Positions 10,406 to 19,440 are shown, counted from the first letter of the stretch. The stretch is 64,000 nucleotides of DNA from Coemansia sp. RSA 487 (GCA_027577595.1 JANBRJ010000082.1:1-64000); one strand, 5' to 3'. The notes: generated from the letters alone by a model not told the origin. Numbers and translations are program-made.

Positions 10406-10912
10406 TCACTGGATGCACCCTGGATCTGCTAACGGGTTGGCATGGATAGTAACCGATCGTATCTTCACCTCCTTCAGCGGACGGTGTTTCTTATCGACTT
10501 CGAGGCCCTCCAATTCAGCCAGCGCCAAACTCTGATCATCCACAACACAGCCAAATATCGTATACTTTGCATCTAAGCTTGGCTGCTGTCCGTAGGTAAT
10601 GAAGAACTGTGAGCCATTGGTATCCGGGCCAGAGTTAGCCATGCTCACTATGCCGCGCCGGTCATGCTTGAGCGTCGTGCGGATCTCGTCCTCGAATTTG
10701 CGGCCCCATATGGACGTGCCTCCTTTGCCTCTGCCAGTCGGATCGCCCATCTGGACCATGAAGCCTGCAATGTTCCGGTGGATCACAGTGTTGTCGTAGT
10801 AGCCGCTGGCACATAGAGCCAGGAAGTTTTCCGATGTCTTGGGGACCTGGTCGCAGTATATTTCTAGCTTTAGATCACCGAGATCCGTGTGCAGTGTGAC
10901 AGACATTGCCAT
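10406..10912 (-). CDS. PPIL3: PPIL3-type cyclophilin (peptidyl-prolyl isomerase)
   Basis: From the canonical start (MSVTLHTDLGDLK, ATG at 10906, or two residues earlier at 10912) the protein is a single cyclophilin domain of about 167 aa. It has HRNIAGFMVQMGDPTG (catalytic Arg and Phe), SQFFITYGQQPSLD and the family-typical end TIHANPLADPG. PPIL3 proteins are spliceosome-associated isomerases. The frame stays open upstream into the inverted repeat of the adjacent transposon. An in-frame ATG at 10990 would add 26 mostly basic or hydrophobic residues (MRYRHRNPFTIRHVY...). The transposon target-site TA overlaps the A of the ATG at 10912, so the native leader has been displaced. Confidence 0.93.
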   Translation of the reverse strand: MAMSVTLHTDLGDLKLEIYCDQVPKTSENFLALCASGYYDNTVIHRNIAGFMVQMGDPTGRGKGGTSIWGRKFEDEIRTTLKHDRRGIVSMANSGPDTNGSQFFITYGQQPSLDAKYTIFGCVVDDQSLALAELEGLEVDKKHRPLKEVKIRSVTIHANPLADPGCIQ

Positions 10913-10913
10913 A

Positions 10914-11034
10914 TTTTGCAAAACTAGTTGCGTCGAATAAAGGATGTATACGTGTCGAATGGTGAAAGGATTGCGGTGGCGATAACGCATTTTGCGTTCC
11001 AAGAAAAAGTCGTTTGCGTCAGTTGGCGTAGCAT
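10914..11034 (+). repeat. Left terminal inverted repeat of the Fanzor element
   Basis: Inverted copy of 16197-16317. It ends one base from the PPIL3 ATG at 10912. It keeps CpG sites where the right arm has TpG. The stretch just inside the TIR (11035-11220) separates it from the Fanzor stop codon. Confidence 0.85.
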
Positions 11035-11164
11035 ATGGGTCAGTGCAAAATAGGAATACACAAAAAAACACAAATGATTAGTACCATTGTCAAAAAGCAG
11101 CCACAGATGTTTATCTCCTCAGTTCTCATTCGAGCACCTCTACCTGCAAAAGGGACAGCATCCT

Positions 11165-11180
11165 ATCCTAGAACTAGGAT
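11165..11180. other. Hairpin downstream of the Fanzor stop, possible part of a guide RNA scaffold
   Basis: ATCCTAG-AA-CTAGGAT forms a perfect 7-bp stem 41 bp past the Fanzor stop codon, in the 187-bp interval before the left TIR. In Fanzor and TnpB loci the guide-RNA scaffold is read from the 3' end of the gene towards the element end, so this is the right place for it. The assignment is inference from position. Confidence 0.3.
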
Positions 11181-11220
11181 TTGCCGCGGCTATAACCTTG
11201 GCTGAATGTCGTGGTGGTTG

Positions 11221-13407
11221 TTATTTGTTTGTCCTTGCCGTCTTCCTTTTCTTCTTGGGCTGCTGTTCATTGGCGGTAGCAACAGCAGTAGGCTGACTGC
11301 GACAGAAGCGCTCTGGAGTCTTGCTGTGATCGCGAAGGCCATGGAAAATATGCCTGAAGTTGAGAACGGCTGCGAGATCTCGGTTGTACATGCGTGAACG
11401 AGGAGTCAAAGCATCATCCACTTCCACGGGCCCCATACATAGTTCGTTGGTACACTTAAGGAGACCGTGGCAGAGGACCTCTTTCATCTTCTCTCGTTGG
11501 TAGGGGCGGGGGTTGAGAACTTTCAGGAACTTCTGGAGAGTGCCGGTGAGGCAGTTTGGGCAAGCCTTTGATGTTCTGAATTCGTCAATAAGATAGACTC
11601 GACACCCTTTCTTCCTCAGCATTCGCCGAAATCCGACCCCTCGTATAGGCTCATGGTAGCGAGTCATTGGCGCACTCCAGTTACCTAGGATCACAGTGGG
11701 TTTTTCATCGTCGCATGTCGCCCGAATGCTCTTTGCTAGCCGCTCATCGGTTTGTTGCTGGTTGATGTGGGCGGATTGCCGAAGCTTGCGATGAATTGGC
11801 TGAGGGCTGTTCCGAGTCTTGCTGGTGGTCATGGTGTTCCTGTAAAATCTACTCAGCACTGACCAAACAGTAGCACGCGTCCTGACATATTGCTCATATT
11901 TATCTGGCAATACTGATGTGCACGAAAAAGCGGATAATCTAGCCTCGGCAGCCTGGATTTCGTTGCTGTCTGGATCCTCGTTCTTAACCTTTTCCCTCAG
12001 CTTGCGGTAGCGGGTTGCTTGGGTTTCTTTAGCCTTCTGGCTCCGTGTGTATCGGAAAAGAGCTTTCTCATCAGAGGTGCTCTCATTCGTCATGCCAAAG
12101 ACAATGTCCTGACGACCCGGATCCATGAAAACTGGGTTTTTCATGCTAGCTAGCTGCTCTGGAGAAAGCTCGTGGATATATGTGAACTCATCCGACTTCT
12201 TTTCTCCTGGATTTTCTCGCTTCCTGGGCTTCTTGCGCTTCTTGGGCTGATCCTCTGACAGTGAGCCAGTAGCTGTGCTCTCAATTGGAGCCGTCAGCCC
12301 ACTTTTGCTAGCATCAATGGCAGTATTTGCTTCAGCATCCCTTTTCTTCACTTTCCTGCTGCTTTTTTCTTTTGCCGCTACAGTCTTTTTGATCACAGAC
12401 ACTGATACGCCGTCGGTCTGTATCGTGCCATAGAATCTGAAGCCGTTTCTTGTCCCTAGCACCCTCGATTTTTCATTGAGAAATCTATACCAATAGTTTT
12501 CAATAGGGAACTTCGCGTTATAGCTCCAGCCCATTATGCTTTGACATAATACAGTGGTGTCAATTTCGATGTGCATCGGCACAAACGACTTCCGTAACGG
12601 GAAACACTGGAAAGATCTGTGGTCGTTCGTCTCAAGAAGCACTGCCAAGCAGCAGAATGCTTTGAAGTGCTTTTTTGGATGCGCCTTGATATCGTAATAA
12701 ATGCCCTCCTCCTCAAATTTGTAGTCATTGTCGTATGCTGCCAACACAGGTTCAAGCATGTCCCCGATGTTCTTGTCGCCCACAGTGATAACTGGAAGAA
12801 CAGTGTTGCGGTGCTTTATCGCCTCTTTCAACTCTAGTCCGGGTTTCCAAATCTGGTCTTCATACGCTTCCTTTATCTCATCCGCTGTTCTGTCCTTCAT
12901 TGTCTCCTCGAGTACTCTCCTGCGCTCCTGAGTTTTCAGCAGAACATTTACTGCACGCCGGAGATACTGACCAAACTTGGTCTGTATATTATTCACGTAT
13001 GCAGTGTAAATTCTTGCTGCCTCGAACTGTGCTGTCTGGTTCGGGCTGGCTATATCAAACTCCGTGATGCTAGTAGCCTCCTTGTACGCATCCAGGTGCT
13101 TGCGTATGACCCTCCTGTACTCCTGGACTTCAGCCTTGGCATTCTGCCTGGCTTTCCGCTTGGTGAGGTGCAGGAATACCTCACCAAAAAACCTCTTTTC
13201 CAGGTACACAGAGGGATCGAACTGCTTGTGAGTAGCCAGCTCATGGACAAATATCCAACGAGCCAACCCATACATGTGTACAGAGGCTGTGTTGGCCACT
13301 ACGACATAGTTGTTTACCTTGGTAATGTCATTTCTGTCATTCACCAGGGATTTTAGAGGACATTTTATTACGCGTGTCCCTGTATCTGATGTATCCTCAT
13401 TGCCCAT
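11221..13407 (-). CDS. Fanzor (eukaryotic TnpB-like RNA-guided nuclease), intact ORF
   Basis: The 728 aa ORF starts at the ATG at 13407 (MGNEDTSDTG). The N-terminal half is helical and basic without a recognised domain. FYGTIQTDGVSVSV near residue 325 matches the TDGVSVS motif ahead of the RuvC core. RuvC-I is FMDPGRQDIVFG (Asp429). The RuvC-II region is VILGNWSAP followed by RVYLIDEFRTS, with Glu609 in the position used by Fanzor proteins. A zinc ribbon has Cys616, Cys619, Cys652 and Cys657, and RuvC-III is NRDLAAVLNF (Asp677). A basic tract (PKKRKKPRKR, about 388-397) and a C-terminal PKKKRK (717-722) look like nuclear localisation signals. No stop or frameshift interrupts it. Family knowledge: Fanzors cut DNA under guidance of an RNA made from the 3' end of their own locus. 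Activity here is not shown. Confidence 0.88.
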   Translation of the reverse strand: MGNEDTSDTGTRVIKCPLKSLVNDRNDITKVNNYVVVANTASVHMYGLARWIFVHELATHKQFDPSVYLEKRFFGEVFLHLTKRKARQNAKAEVQEYRRVIRKHLDAYKEATSITEFDIASPNQTAQFEAARIYTAYVNNIQTKFGQYLRRAVNVLLKTQERRRVLEETMKDRTADEIKEAYEDQIWKPGLELKEAIKHRNTVLPVITVGDKNIGDMLEPVLAAYDNDYKFEEEGIYYDIKAHPKKHFKAFCCLAVLLETNDHRSFQCFPLRKSFVPMHIEIDTTVLCQSIMGWSYNAKFPIENYWYRFLNEKSRVLGTRNGFRFYGTIQTDGVSVSVIKKTVAAKEKSSRKVKKRDAEANTAIDASKSGLTAPIESTATGSLSEDQPKKRKKPRKRENPGEKKSDEFTYIHELSPEQLASMKNPVFMDPGRQDIVFGMTNESTSDEKALFRYTRSQKAKETQATRYRKLREKVKNEDPDSNEIQAAEARLSAFSCTSVLPDKYEQYVRTRATVWSVLSRFYRNTMTTSKTRNSPQPIHRKLRQSAHINQQQTDERLAKSIRATCDDEKPTVILGNWSAPMTRYHEPIRGVGFRRMLRKKGCRVYLIDEFRTSKACPNCLTGTLQKFLKVLNPRPYQREKMKEVLCHGLLKCTNELCMGPVEVDDALTPRSRMYNRDLAAVLNFRHIFHGLRDHSKTPERFCRSQPTAVATANEQQPKKKRKTARTNK

Positions 13408-14542
13408 TGGTGATGGGTGAGCAAACAAGAGCAGATAGCTAATATAATATATGCGCTGAAAGATGCATTTGGTGCTACTGGAAGAAATAAAATGTCAAAG
13501 GAAAGCCAAGGAGAAACAAAAGTGCAAAGGAAAACAAACGCCCTTTGGTCGTTATATAGCATTGGCTAACATTGAGTCATCAATGTCACGCTACCTTTCC
13601 TAATCAGGCACACATTCTCTTTTCGTTCTTTAGCTTGCTTGGGAACACTTGTGGTACTGATATACCACTTTTCACAAGAATATCAAGAGAGAAGATGAAA
13701 GTAAAGCTCCTCGTCTTTATTTTTCATAAACAACCTGGCTTTTATAGCCGTACAAATACTACAACAATTGAACTAGATATATCGTTGCTTCCCAACAATA
13801 TGATCGTTCCGACAAGAGACAACCGTATTGCGATGGCGGCTCATGTGATAACAATCAGGCTCACAGTTTACGAGCTATGATGATTATCAGAATGCTTTGA
13901 CGGCTATAAAAGCCAGTCTTTTGCTGGAATAAAAACTCGGAGGAACTTTAGTTTCGTTTTGAAAAATACTAACAATATTTATGAAGCTTGGCAGCACCAC
14001 CGACTTTTATACTATTAGTTTAACTCAAATCGCTTCTTCTAATGTTGAATTGTTTAATGGTTATTGTTCTGTTGTGTTGGTTGCCGCAATGTGTATGATA
14101 ATGGTGACTATTGAAACTACAAGTTCGTTGTCAGCCACAGGGATCGACTGTTTTTAAACTGTTCCGGGTCGAGAAGGATCTATGGGTGTCGTTCGCGTTG
14201 ATGAAAGTTATGATGGGTAAGCGATTAGAGTACAGGAATTGGTGCGCCTTGAATGGCCACGAGATTCTGGCATAGAGTTCATTGGGAGAGTTTCTAGTCA
14301 CGCTATATTGCAACATGAGCCACCGGTTTGACGCTGGTATTTGAATTTATCAGATGAAGCCGCCAACGAATTCGGCCGAGTTTGAAACTTTTCTTGAGGA
14401 ATATAAAATCCTATGCAAACGTGGTGTATACGATGTCGGACAGGGGTTTGCAACAGATACCTCCATTGCGAAGCTTCTAACCATACTTTGTAATCGATTC
14501 ATTACTGAAGCAGTCAGCTGATCTGCACCTAGCAGTCCTGAA
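13408..14542. other. Interior of the composite element, no gene supported
   Basis: This lies between the Fanzor start and the gypsy fossil. It contains the presumed Fanzor promoter and AT-rich filler. Frames from about 14350 look like degraded upstream polyprotein sequence of the fossil, but I cannot assign them. No LTR was recognised. Confidence 0.4.
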
Positions 14543-15320
14543 ATGGAGATCCATCTGACAGAGGGATCTAAACCAGTCCCCAGGGCGCTGTATCGTTTGT
14601 CACATGTAGAGATAACCGAGATGGAGAAGCGGATAGGCGAATTGCCGAAGAAAGGTTACATTCACACGTCTATGTTGCCTTGGGCTGCTCCCGTGTTGTT
14701 TGTGCCCAAGAAGGATAGTACGTTGCACATATGCGTTGATTATCGTGGCTTGAGCAAGAGCATGATTAAGGGTGCGTTTCCAATGCCACTTGTTGATGAC
14801 TTGCTTGATGAGACACATGGCGCGCAGATGTTTTCAAGAAATCGATTTTGTTTAGGCATATCACCAAGTGCGTATTCGTGATGAGGAACTTCCGATTTAT
14901 TCAAGGAATGCTGAAGAACACGTAAAACATTTGGATGTAGTACTCCAGCATTTGCAGGAGAAAAGTCTACGTACGAAGTTGGAGAAATGCGAGTTTTTCA
15001 AGGATTCGGTCGAGTTCTTGGGTTATGTGATCACGAAGGATGACTTGAGAACAGATCCAGGCAAAGTGGCAGCGGTTAAAAATTGGCATGTACCCGAATC
15101 GTTTACTAATGCTTGGGCTTTTCTCGATCTTAGTGGTTATTATCATTGTTTCGTCAAAGCCTGCTCGCGGATTGCTATGCCACTGATGAATTTGATGGCG
15201 ACGAAAGAATTTGTTTGGAATGACGAAGCAGAATCGGCATTTAATGAGCTGAAGGAACAGCTGGCGTCTGCACCGATTATCAAGCAGCTTTATCCGAAAC
15301 AAGCGATTCGTGTTGAAATA
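14543..15320 (+). mobile_element. Ty3/gypsy retrotransposon pol fossil (reverse transcriptase to RNase H start)
   Basis: Family-typical blocks are visible: PWAAPVLFVPKKD and CVDYRGLSK of the reverse transcriptase, then HLDVVLQHLQEKSLR, CEFFKDSVEFLGYVI, and the connection to RNase H (FVWNDEAESAFNELK). It is a broken partial copy with at least two interruptions. Integrase, gag and LTRs are not seen. Its downstream edge abuts the 3' end of the IS630-type transposase remnant, so it is nested inside the DNA transposon. It looks moderately old: motifs are still readable but the copy is fragmentary. Confidence 0.85.
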
Positions 15321-15324
15321 CCCC

Positions 15325-16070
15325 CCATTTTACTTTGGACCAAAGCTCCTCAATGGGATTTAGAAAGGGCGAGTATGGAGGCAGATATAGACACTTGTAT
15401 CGTCTGTTTTCCATTAGGTCTCAAATGGCCAATGGCATGTGGATTGGGGCACTTTCCATCACAAGATAGTGTGGACCTTTCATGTTCTTTGCCTTACATC
15501 TCAAATGTAATCGATGCGCTGGATGCAAAGAGTGCTCTGTTTGTGTGCCAATACCACCCACTAATCCTAATCTCGCTGTCATTGGCTCTTCTCTTTTTGG
15601 CAGCAGAAACGGCTTGAGGCTTTCTCAATGGAATATCAACCACACCTACGCTAGACATTGCACCCAGGATAGCTATTGAAATGCCTGTTCCTGTGGGCAC
15701 AATTCCCTTTGCTGGGTTTCCTATCAATGAGCGACCAAAGTGTCTTTGGATGTGCAAGTTGAATCTAGCCTCGTCAATGAAAAGGCAGTTTGTGGCAAAG
15801 TCAAGCTCGGCCATCTGCTCCTATCGCTCAGCCCTTTTCCCTTCTCAATGCAATTACTCTGTCAGAGTTTCGTTCTGCAGGGAGCTTTTCTAGCTTCTTT
15901 AGTGTTAAGCTGCATTTGCCAACCAAATGCCAGCGTAGTGCTGACATTGATATAGTCAGGCCGTTGAATACTTCATAGACCCTTTTTGATGTGTGCCAGC
16001 ACTGCAGCTGCGTTCTTGTTCAAGGCAGTAGGTATTTTCTTCAGATTGCTAGGTCTTATTAAGATCAGCG
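15325..16070 (-). pseudogene. Decayed IS630/Tc1-type DDE transposase
   Basis: Reading on the minus strand from about 16070, pieces align in order with fungal DDE_3 transposases. A helix-turn-helix part contains ISMSALRWHLVGKCSLTLKK. The first catalytic block is FATNCLFIDEARFNLHIQRH, followed by the typical GISIAILGAMSSVGV. The second block is YLVMESAPIHMP, where the usual Asp-Asn of VMDNAPIH reads Glu-Ser. The C-terminal block is YLPPYSPFLNPIEELWSKVK. The pieces lie in different frames with stops between, for example after LRREKG and after MPLAI, so no full enzyme can be made. Its superfamily matches the TA-flanked inverted repeats, and it is probably the original transposase of the composite element. 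Confidence 0.85.
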
Positions 16071-16196
16071 TTAACTAATCACATTGAAAGCACAGACAGA
16101 AACCGAGAAGCCAATCCATTTTTAGTGTGAGATATAGACATGTAGCGAACTGCTTTCTCCATAAAGCCCAGTTTGCGCTTCTTGCTTCCAAGCGCA

Positions 16197-16317
16197 AATA
16201 CAACACCAACTAACACAAACGACTTTTTCTTGGAACGCAAAATGCGTTATCGCCACCGCAATCCTTTCACCATTCGACACGTATACATCCTTATTCGACA
16301 CAGTTAGTTTTGCAAAA
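16197..16317 (-). repeat. Right terminal inverted repeat of the Fanzor element
   Basis: Inverted copy of 10914-11034, bordered outside by TA at 16318-16319. It carries several C-to-T differences relative to the left arm, three of them at CpG, and lacks one A in an AATAAAGG run. It ends about 90 bp from the SHMT stop codon, whose 3' flank fills 16320-16408. Confidence 0.85.
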
Positions 16318-16408
16318 TACAGCACAAAAGGATGATGTTCTTGCAAGACTTCAAAAAGAGATAAAGAGGGGGTACCAAAAAAGTCAGCACTCGTAAAATA
16401 AAGCAATC

Positions 16409-17937
16409 CTAGTGCTGGGGCTTGGTCAAGGTGGAGACGTCAAATCCAGGCATGGGGAAGGACGTGGCAAGAGCCTCGACCTCCTTCTGGAGCCCAGCAA
16501 TCTTCTCAGAGTTTACAGCAACGGCCATAAAGTCCTTGAGCAGCTTGCTTCCGGCCTGCTGCTGCAGCTCAACAGCAATCTCGACGGTGCGGTGCAGGAA
16601 TTCGCCGACCTTTTCGAAGTCGGCTTCATTGAAGCCACGCGATGTCAGCGCAGAAGTGCCGATACGCACGCCTCCGGGCGTCACGGCGCTCTTATCGCCG
16701 CATACAGAGTTCTTGTTGAGCGTGATGTTGACTAGCTCGCACACCTTCTCGATCTTGCTGCCAGTCAGACCCTGGGGCTTGAGGTCCCACAGGACAAGGT
16801 GATTGTCGGAGCCGCCCGACGAGAGACGGTATCCGTGTGCGGTAAGCGTCTTGGCCAGCGCCTGCGTGTTTGCGCGCACCTGCTTGGCGTACTGCACGAA
16901 CTCGGGCGACGCTGCCTGCTTGAGGGCGACGGCAACACCGGCAATCGTGTTGTTGTGGGGGCCACCCTGGCATGACGGGAACACCGCCTGGTTGACACGG
17001 CTCTCTAGCGACGTCTTCTTGTCCTCGCCCTCGCGCTTGCGGAAGAAGATAAGACCGGCACGCGGACCGCGCAGGGTCTTGTGCGTGGTGGTGGTGACGA
17101 TGTCGCAGAACTTGAACGGCGACTCTTGCTCGCCCGCGGCTACAAGACCCGAAATGTGCGCCATGTCGCACAGAAGGTATGCGCTGTGGTTGTCGGCAAC
17201 CTTGCGCATGCGCGCGTAGTCCCAGTCGCGCGGGTATGCCGAGGCACCGCAGATCAGGAGCTGCGGCCTGAACAGCTGTGCGTTCTCCTCCAGGCGATCG
17301 TAGTCGATCAGCCCGGTGTCCATGTCGACGCGGTAAGGCATCGACTGGAAGTAGATGGACGACGACGAGATCTTCTTCTTGTCTGTCTGGTACCCGTGCG
17401 TCAGATGCCCGCCCGAGGGCAGATCCAGACCCATCAGCCTGTCGAACGGCTGGAGCAGAGCCGTCAGCGCTGCAAAGTTGGCGGTCGAGCCCGAGTACGG
17501 CTGCACGTTGACGCCCCACTCCTTTGGGTCGAGCTTGAACGCCTCCAAGGCGCGCTTCTGACAAAGGATCTCGAGCTGGTCAATGTACTCGTTGCCGCCG
17601 TAGTAGCGGGAGCCAGGAAGACCCTCAGAGTACTTGTTGGTCAGCGCCGATCCGTTGGCCTCCATGACTGCCTGTGAGGTAAAGTTCTCGGATGCAATCA
17701 GCTCAAGCTCCGCAAACTGGCGGTACTTTTCATTCTCGATGATCTTGGCCACATCGGGGTCGGCCTCTGTGAGGGGAGTGTTGAGGAACGCGTTCTACAA
17801 GGTCTTGCTTGTCAGGGATATAATACCACACTTCCTTATCAGCATAATGGTTGCTTGTTTGTAAACATGAGGAGGGCAAAAGAAGCGTTCGTTAACACAG
17901 CAGCAGCACTTACATAAGACTCGACTGGCTTGGTCAT
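16409..17937 (-). CDS. SHM2: Serine hydroxymethyltransferase (2 exons)
   Basis: Exon 1 is 17914-17937, coding MTKPVESY up to a GTAAGT donor. Exon 2 is 16409-17794, opening [15 protein letters not shown] after a TAG acceptor. The intron is 119 bp, phase 0, and the protein about 469 aa. It interconverts serine plus tetrahydrofolate with glycine plus methylene-tetrahydrofolate. Visible motifs are [40 protein letters not shown] and the PLP-lysine site [14 protein letters not shown] (Lys247). No presequence precedes the fold, so it should be the cytosolic isozyme. A TATA box and a CCAAT box lie upstream. The Fanzor transposon ends just downstream of the stop. Confidence 0.97.
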
Positions 17938-18065
17938 CGTTAGGCAGTTAATTTAATGACAGATGGAAAAAAAGAGAGAAAGCCCAGAAAAAGAGACGCA
18001 GGAATCGATAAAGACAAATCTAGATGAGAAGAGAAGCGAAAAGCGCGGACGTTATCTCCATCCCA

Positions 18066-18074
18066 CCTTTTATA
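18066..18074 (-). promoter_or_regulatory. TATA box of the SHMT gene
   Basis: Minus-strand TATAAAAGG lies 129 bp upstream of the SHMT ATG. A minus-strand CCAAT at 18236-18240 (in AGCCAATCAG) is a likely upstream element. Confidence 0.55.
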
Positions 18075-18618
18075 CCCAGAGCTCACCATCACTTTTTTCT
18101 CTGATGGTACCACCTTTCCCTTCTTTCCTGTTCCACCGCGCCCAACTCTTGAATGAAAATTTTGCTTTCTTTTTTGGGGAGCAGTTGGTGATTTTGCGAT
18201 GATAACAAAATTTTTTCACCGCACAAAGTCTGCTGATTGGCTGCTTCTGGTTTTCACAGGTACTTTCCATCACAAAGGACTGAGAGCAATCACAGTTCCC
18301 AGTTTGTCAACAATGTCTGAGAACAAGCTTATCCATATTGGGTAATTTTTTGTGTGAGCAGCAGTTTGTTGCTGGCTAGAAAACAATGGTAACAAAACGA
18401 TAAGAGGATAGCCAATGTATATCTCACGCCCCTAAATAACAATCACATTAATACTTACACAACAAAAAGTATATTTACCCACTTGCAAAAATAAAAGCGA
18501 AGAATGCAACAATGGTTTGGTTTGGCGCTCAGATGATCGCAACAATCCCAAAGGGTGTGAAATAGAATAAAACATGCAGAGAAAAAGGAAAAGGAAATAG
18601 CAGCAGAGTAAATCATAT
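18075..18618. other. SHMT promoter and 3' flank of the next gene
   Basis: No gene is supported. A plus-strand ATG at 18313 opens only ten codons. Confidence 0.5.
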
Positions 18619-19440
18619 TTAGCTCAGCTGGAACTGCTCAGGCTCATCGCTATCGTCGGCACCACCAGCAGCGTACTCCTCGATGAGCTTTTGGCACTCG
18701 GCCAACAAAGCCTCGTTTTCTTTGAGCTCCTGCTGCAGCCGCTTGTTCTCTGCAATGATGTCATCCATGTCGTCCTGGGGGACGCGCGACTCGATTAGAT
18801 CGTCGATACGCAGCTCCTGATCCTTGATAATGCCATCCTTCTGGCGGAGCCTGTCTTCTGCTGCCTTTAGTTCGGCCTTTGTTTCGAGAAGCTGGTGCTT
18901 AAGAGTCAGGGCCTCAGTTTCAGCCCTTTTTGCCCGTCCATGCCAGAACGAGACGTCATCCTTTCCTGTCCTTGGCGTGTGCGCAATACCGCCATGGACA
19001 GAGCTCGCAGATGGCGTCTTGCGCAGCTCTGGAGAGCCTCTTTCGAGGGCTCCACCCAAGCGATTGGCACTGTTTGCACCATCGTTTTCGCCTGTGCTTG
19101 CTGTGGTGTTGCCTTTGGCTGAGAGCATCTTGTCCAACGCGCTCTGTGGACTGGTAAACTCTCCTTGTGCAGAGAACGGGTGTATGTCGAGTGAAACTGG
19201 AATGTCCACTTTGGCCAATTTCTTTGGCTCCTTGTCTGCTCCTCCTCCTGCAGAACCGCCGCCGAGCCCGGCAGGTACTGGCTGCTGGTTCAGTGTCTTT
19301 GCTGACTGTTCTGAAAGCACTACTTTGCGTTTGTTGGGTGCGCCTGCTGCTGTTTTCTGCTCGTGAATTGCGTCTATCAATTTCGAGCGAGGCGTGGACC
19401 GCAAGGCATCTGAATTCAACGCGTTGCGGTTCTCAGTCAT
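18619..19440 (-). CDS. Coiled-coil protein of unknown function, weakly geminin-like
   Basis: The 273 aa protein has a disordered Ser/Gly/Ala-rich N-terminal two thirds. A continuous coiled coil runs from about residue 160 (VSFWHGRAKRAETEALTLKHQL) to 255, and the tail is acidic (DDSDEPEQFQLS). The FW-x3-A-x-R-x3-EAL opening of the coil recalls the start of the geminin coiled coil (YWKEVAEKRRKAL). The N terminus has a basic TPRSKLIDAIHEQK patch, also in the style of geminin. This is resemblance by eye only, and any long fungal coiled coil could look similar. Single exon, ATG at 19440. Confidence 0.6.
   Translation of the reverse strand: MTENRNALNSDALRSTPRSKLIDAIHEQKTAAGAPNKRKVVLSEQSAKTLNQQPVPAGLGGGSAGGGADKEPKKLAKVDIPVSLDIHPFSAQGEFTSPQSALDKMLSAKGNTTASTGENDGANSANRLGGALERGSPELRKTPSASSVHGGIAHTPRTGKDDVSFWHGRAKRAETEALTLKHQLLETKAELKAAEDRLRQKDGIIKDQELRIDDLIESRVPQDDMDDIIAENKRLQQELKENEALLAECQKLIEEYAAGGADDSDEPEQFQLS

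Larger units (their letters stand above)
10914..16317. mobile_element. Composite TA-flanked DNA transposon carrying Fanzor and IS630/Tc1-type transposase
   Basis: Two inverted copies of about 120 bp sit at 10914-11034 and about 16197-16317. Read outside-in, both start TTTTGCAAAACTA. Identity is near-perfect over a 75-bp core (GGATGTATACGTGTCGAATG and onwards) and fades inside. Each copy is bordered on the outside by TA (10912-10913 and 16318-16319), and similarity stops exactly there, as expected for the TA target duplication of Tc1/mariner/IS630 elements. Inside are an uninterrupted Fanzor ORF, a decayed DDE transposase of the matching superfamily and a Ty3/gypsy fossil. Fanzor genes are known passengers of eukaryotic DNA transposons including Tc1/mariner. 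It is probably no longer autonomous, since its transposase is broken. Confidence 0.8.

Noticed and set aside
10914-11034. Interpretation of the inverted repeat as a simple duplication of the PPIL3 promoter
   Set aside because: Similarity ends precisely at TA on both sides and a TA-specific transposase lies between, so terminal repeats of a transposon explain it better. Not fully excluded.
16122-16406. Minus-strand frame through the right inverted repeat
   Set aside because: It is non-homologous, runs through repeat sequence, and uses no credible start or domain.
18313-18345. Plus-strand ATG followed by a GGTAAT donor-like site (MSENKLIHIG)
   Set aside because: It reaches a stop after ten codons, and I found no downstream exon in frame.
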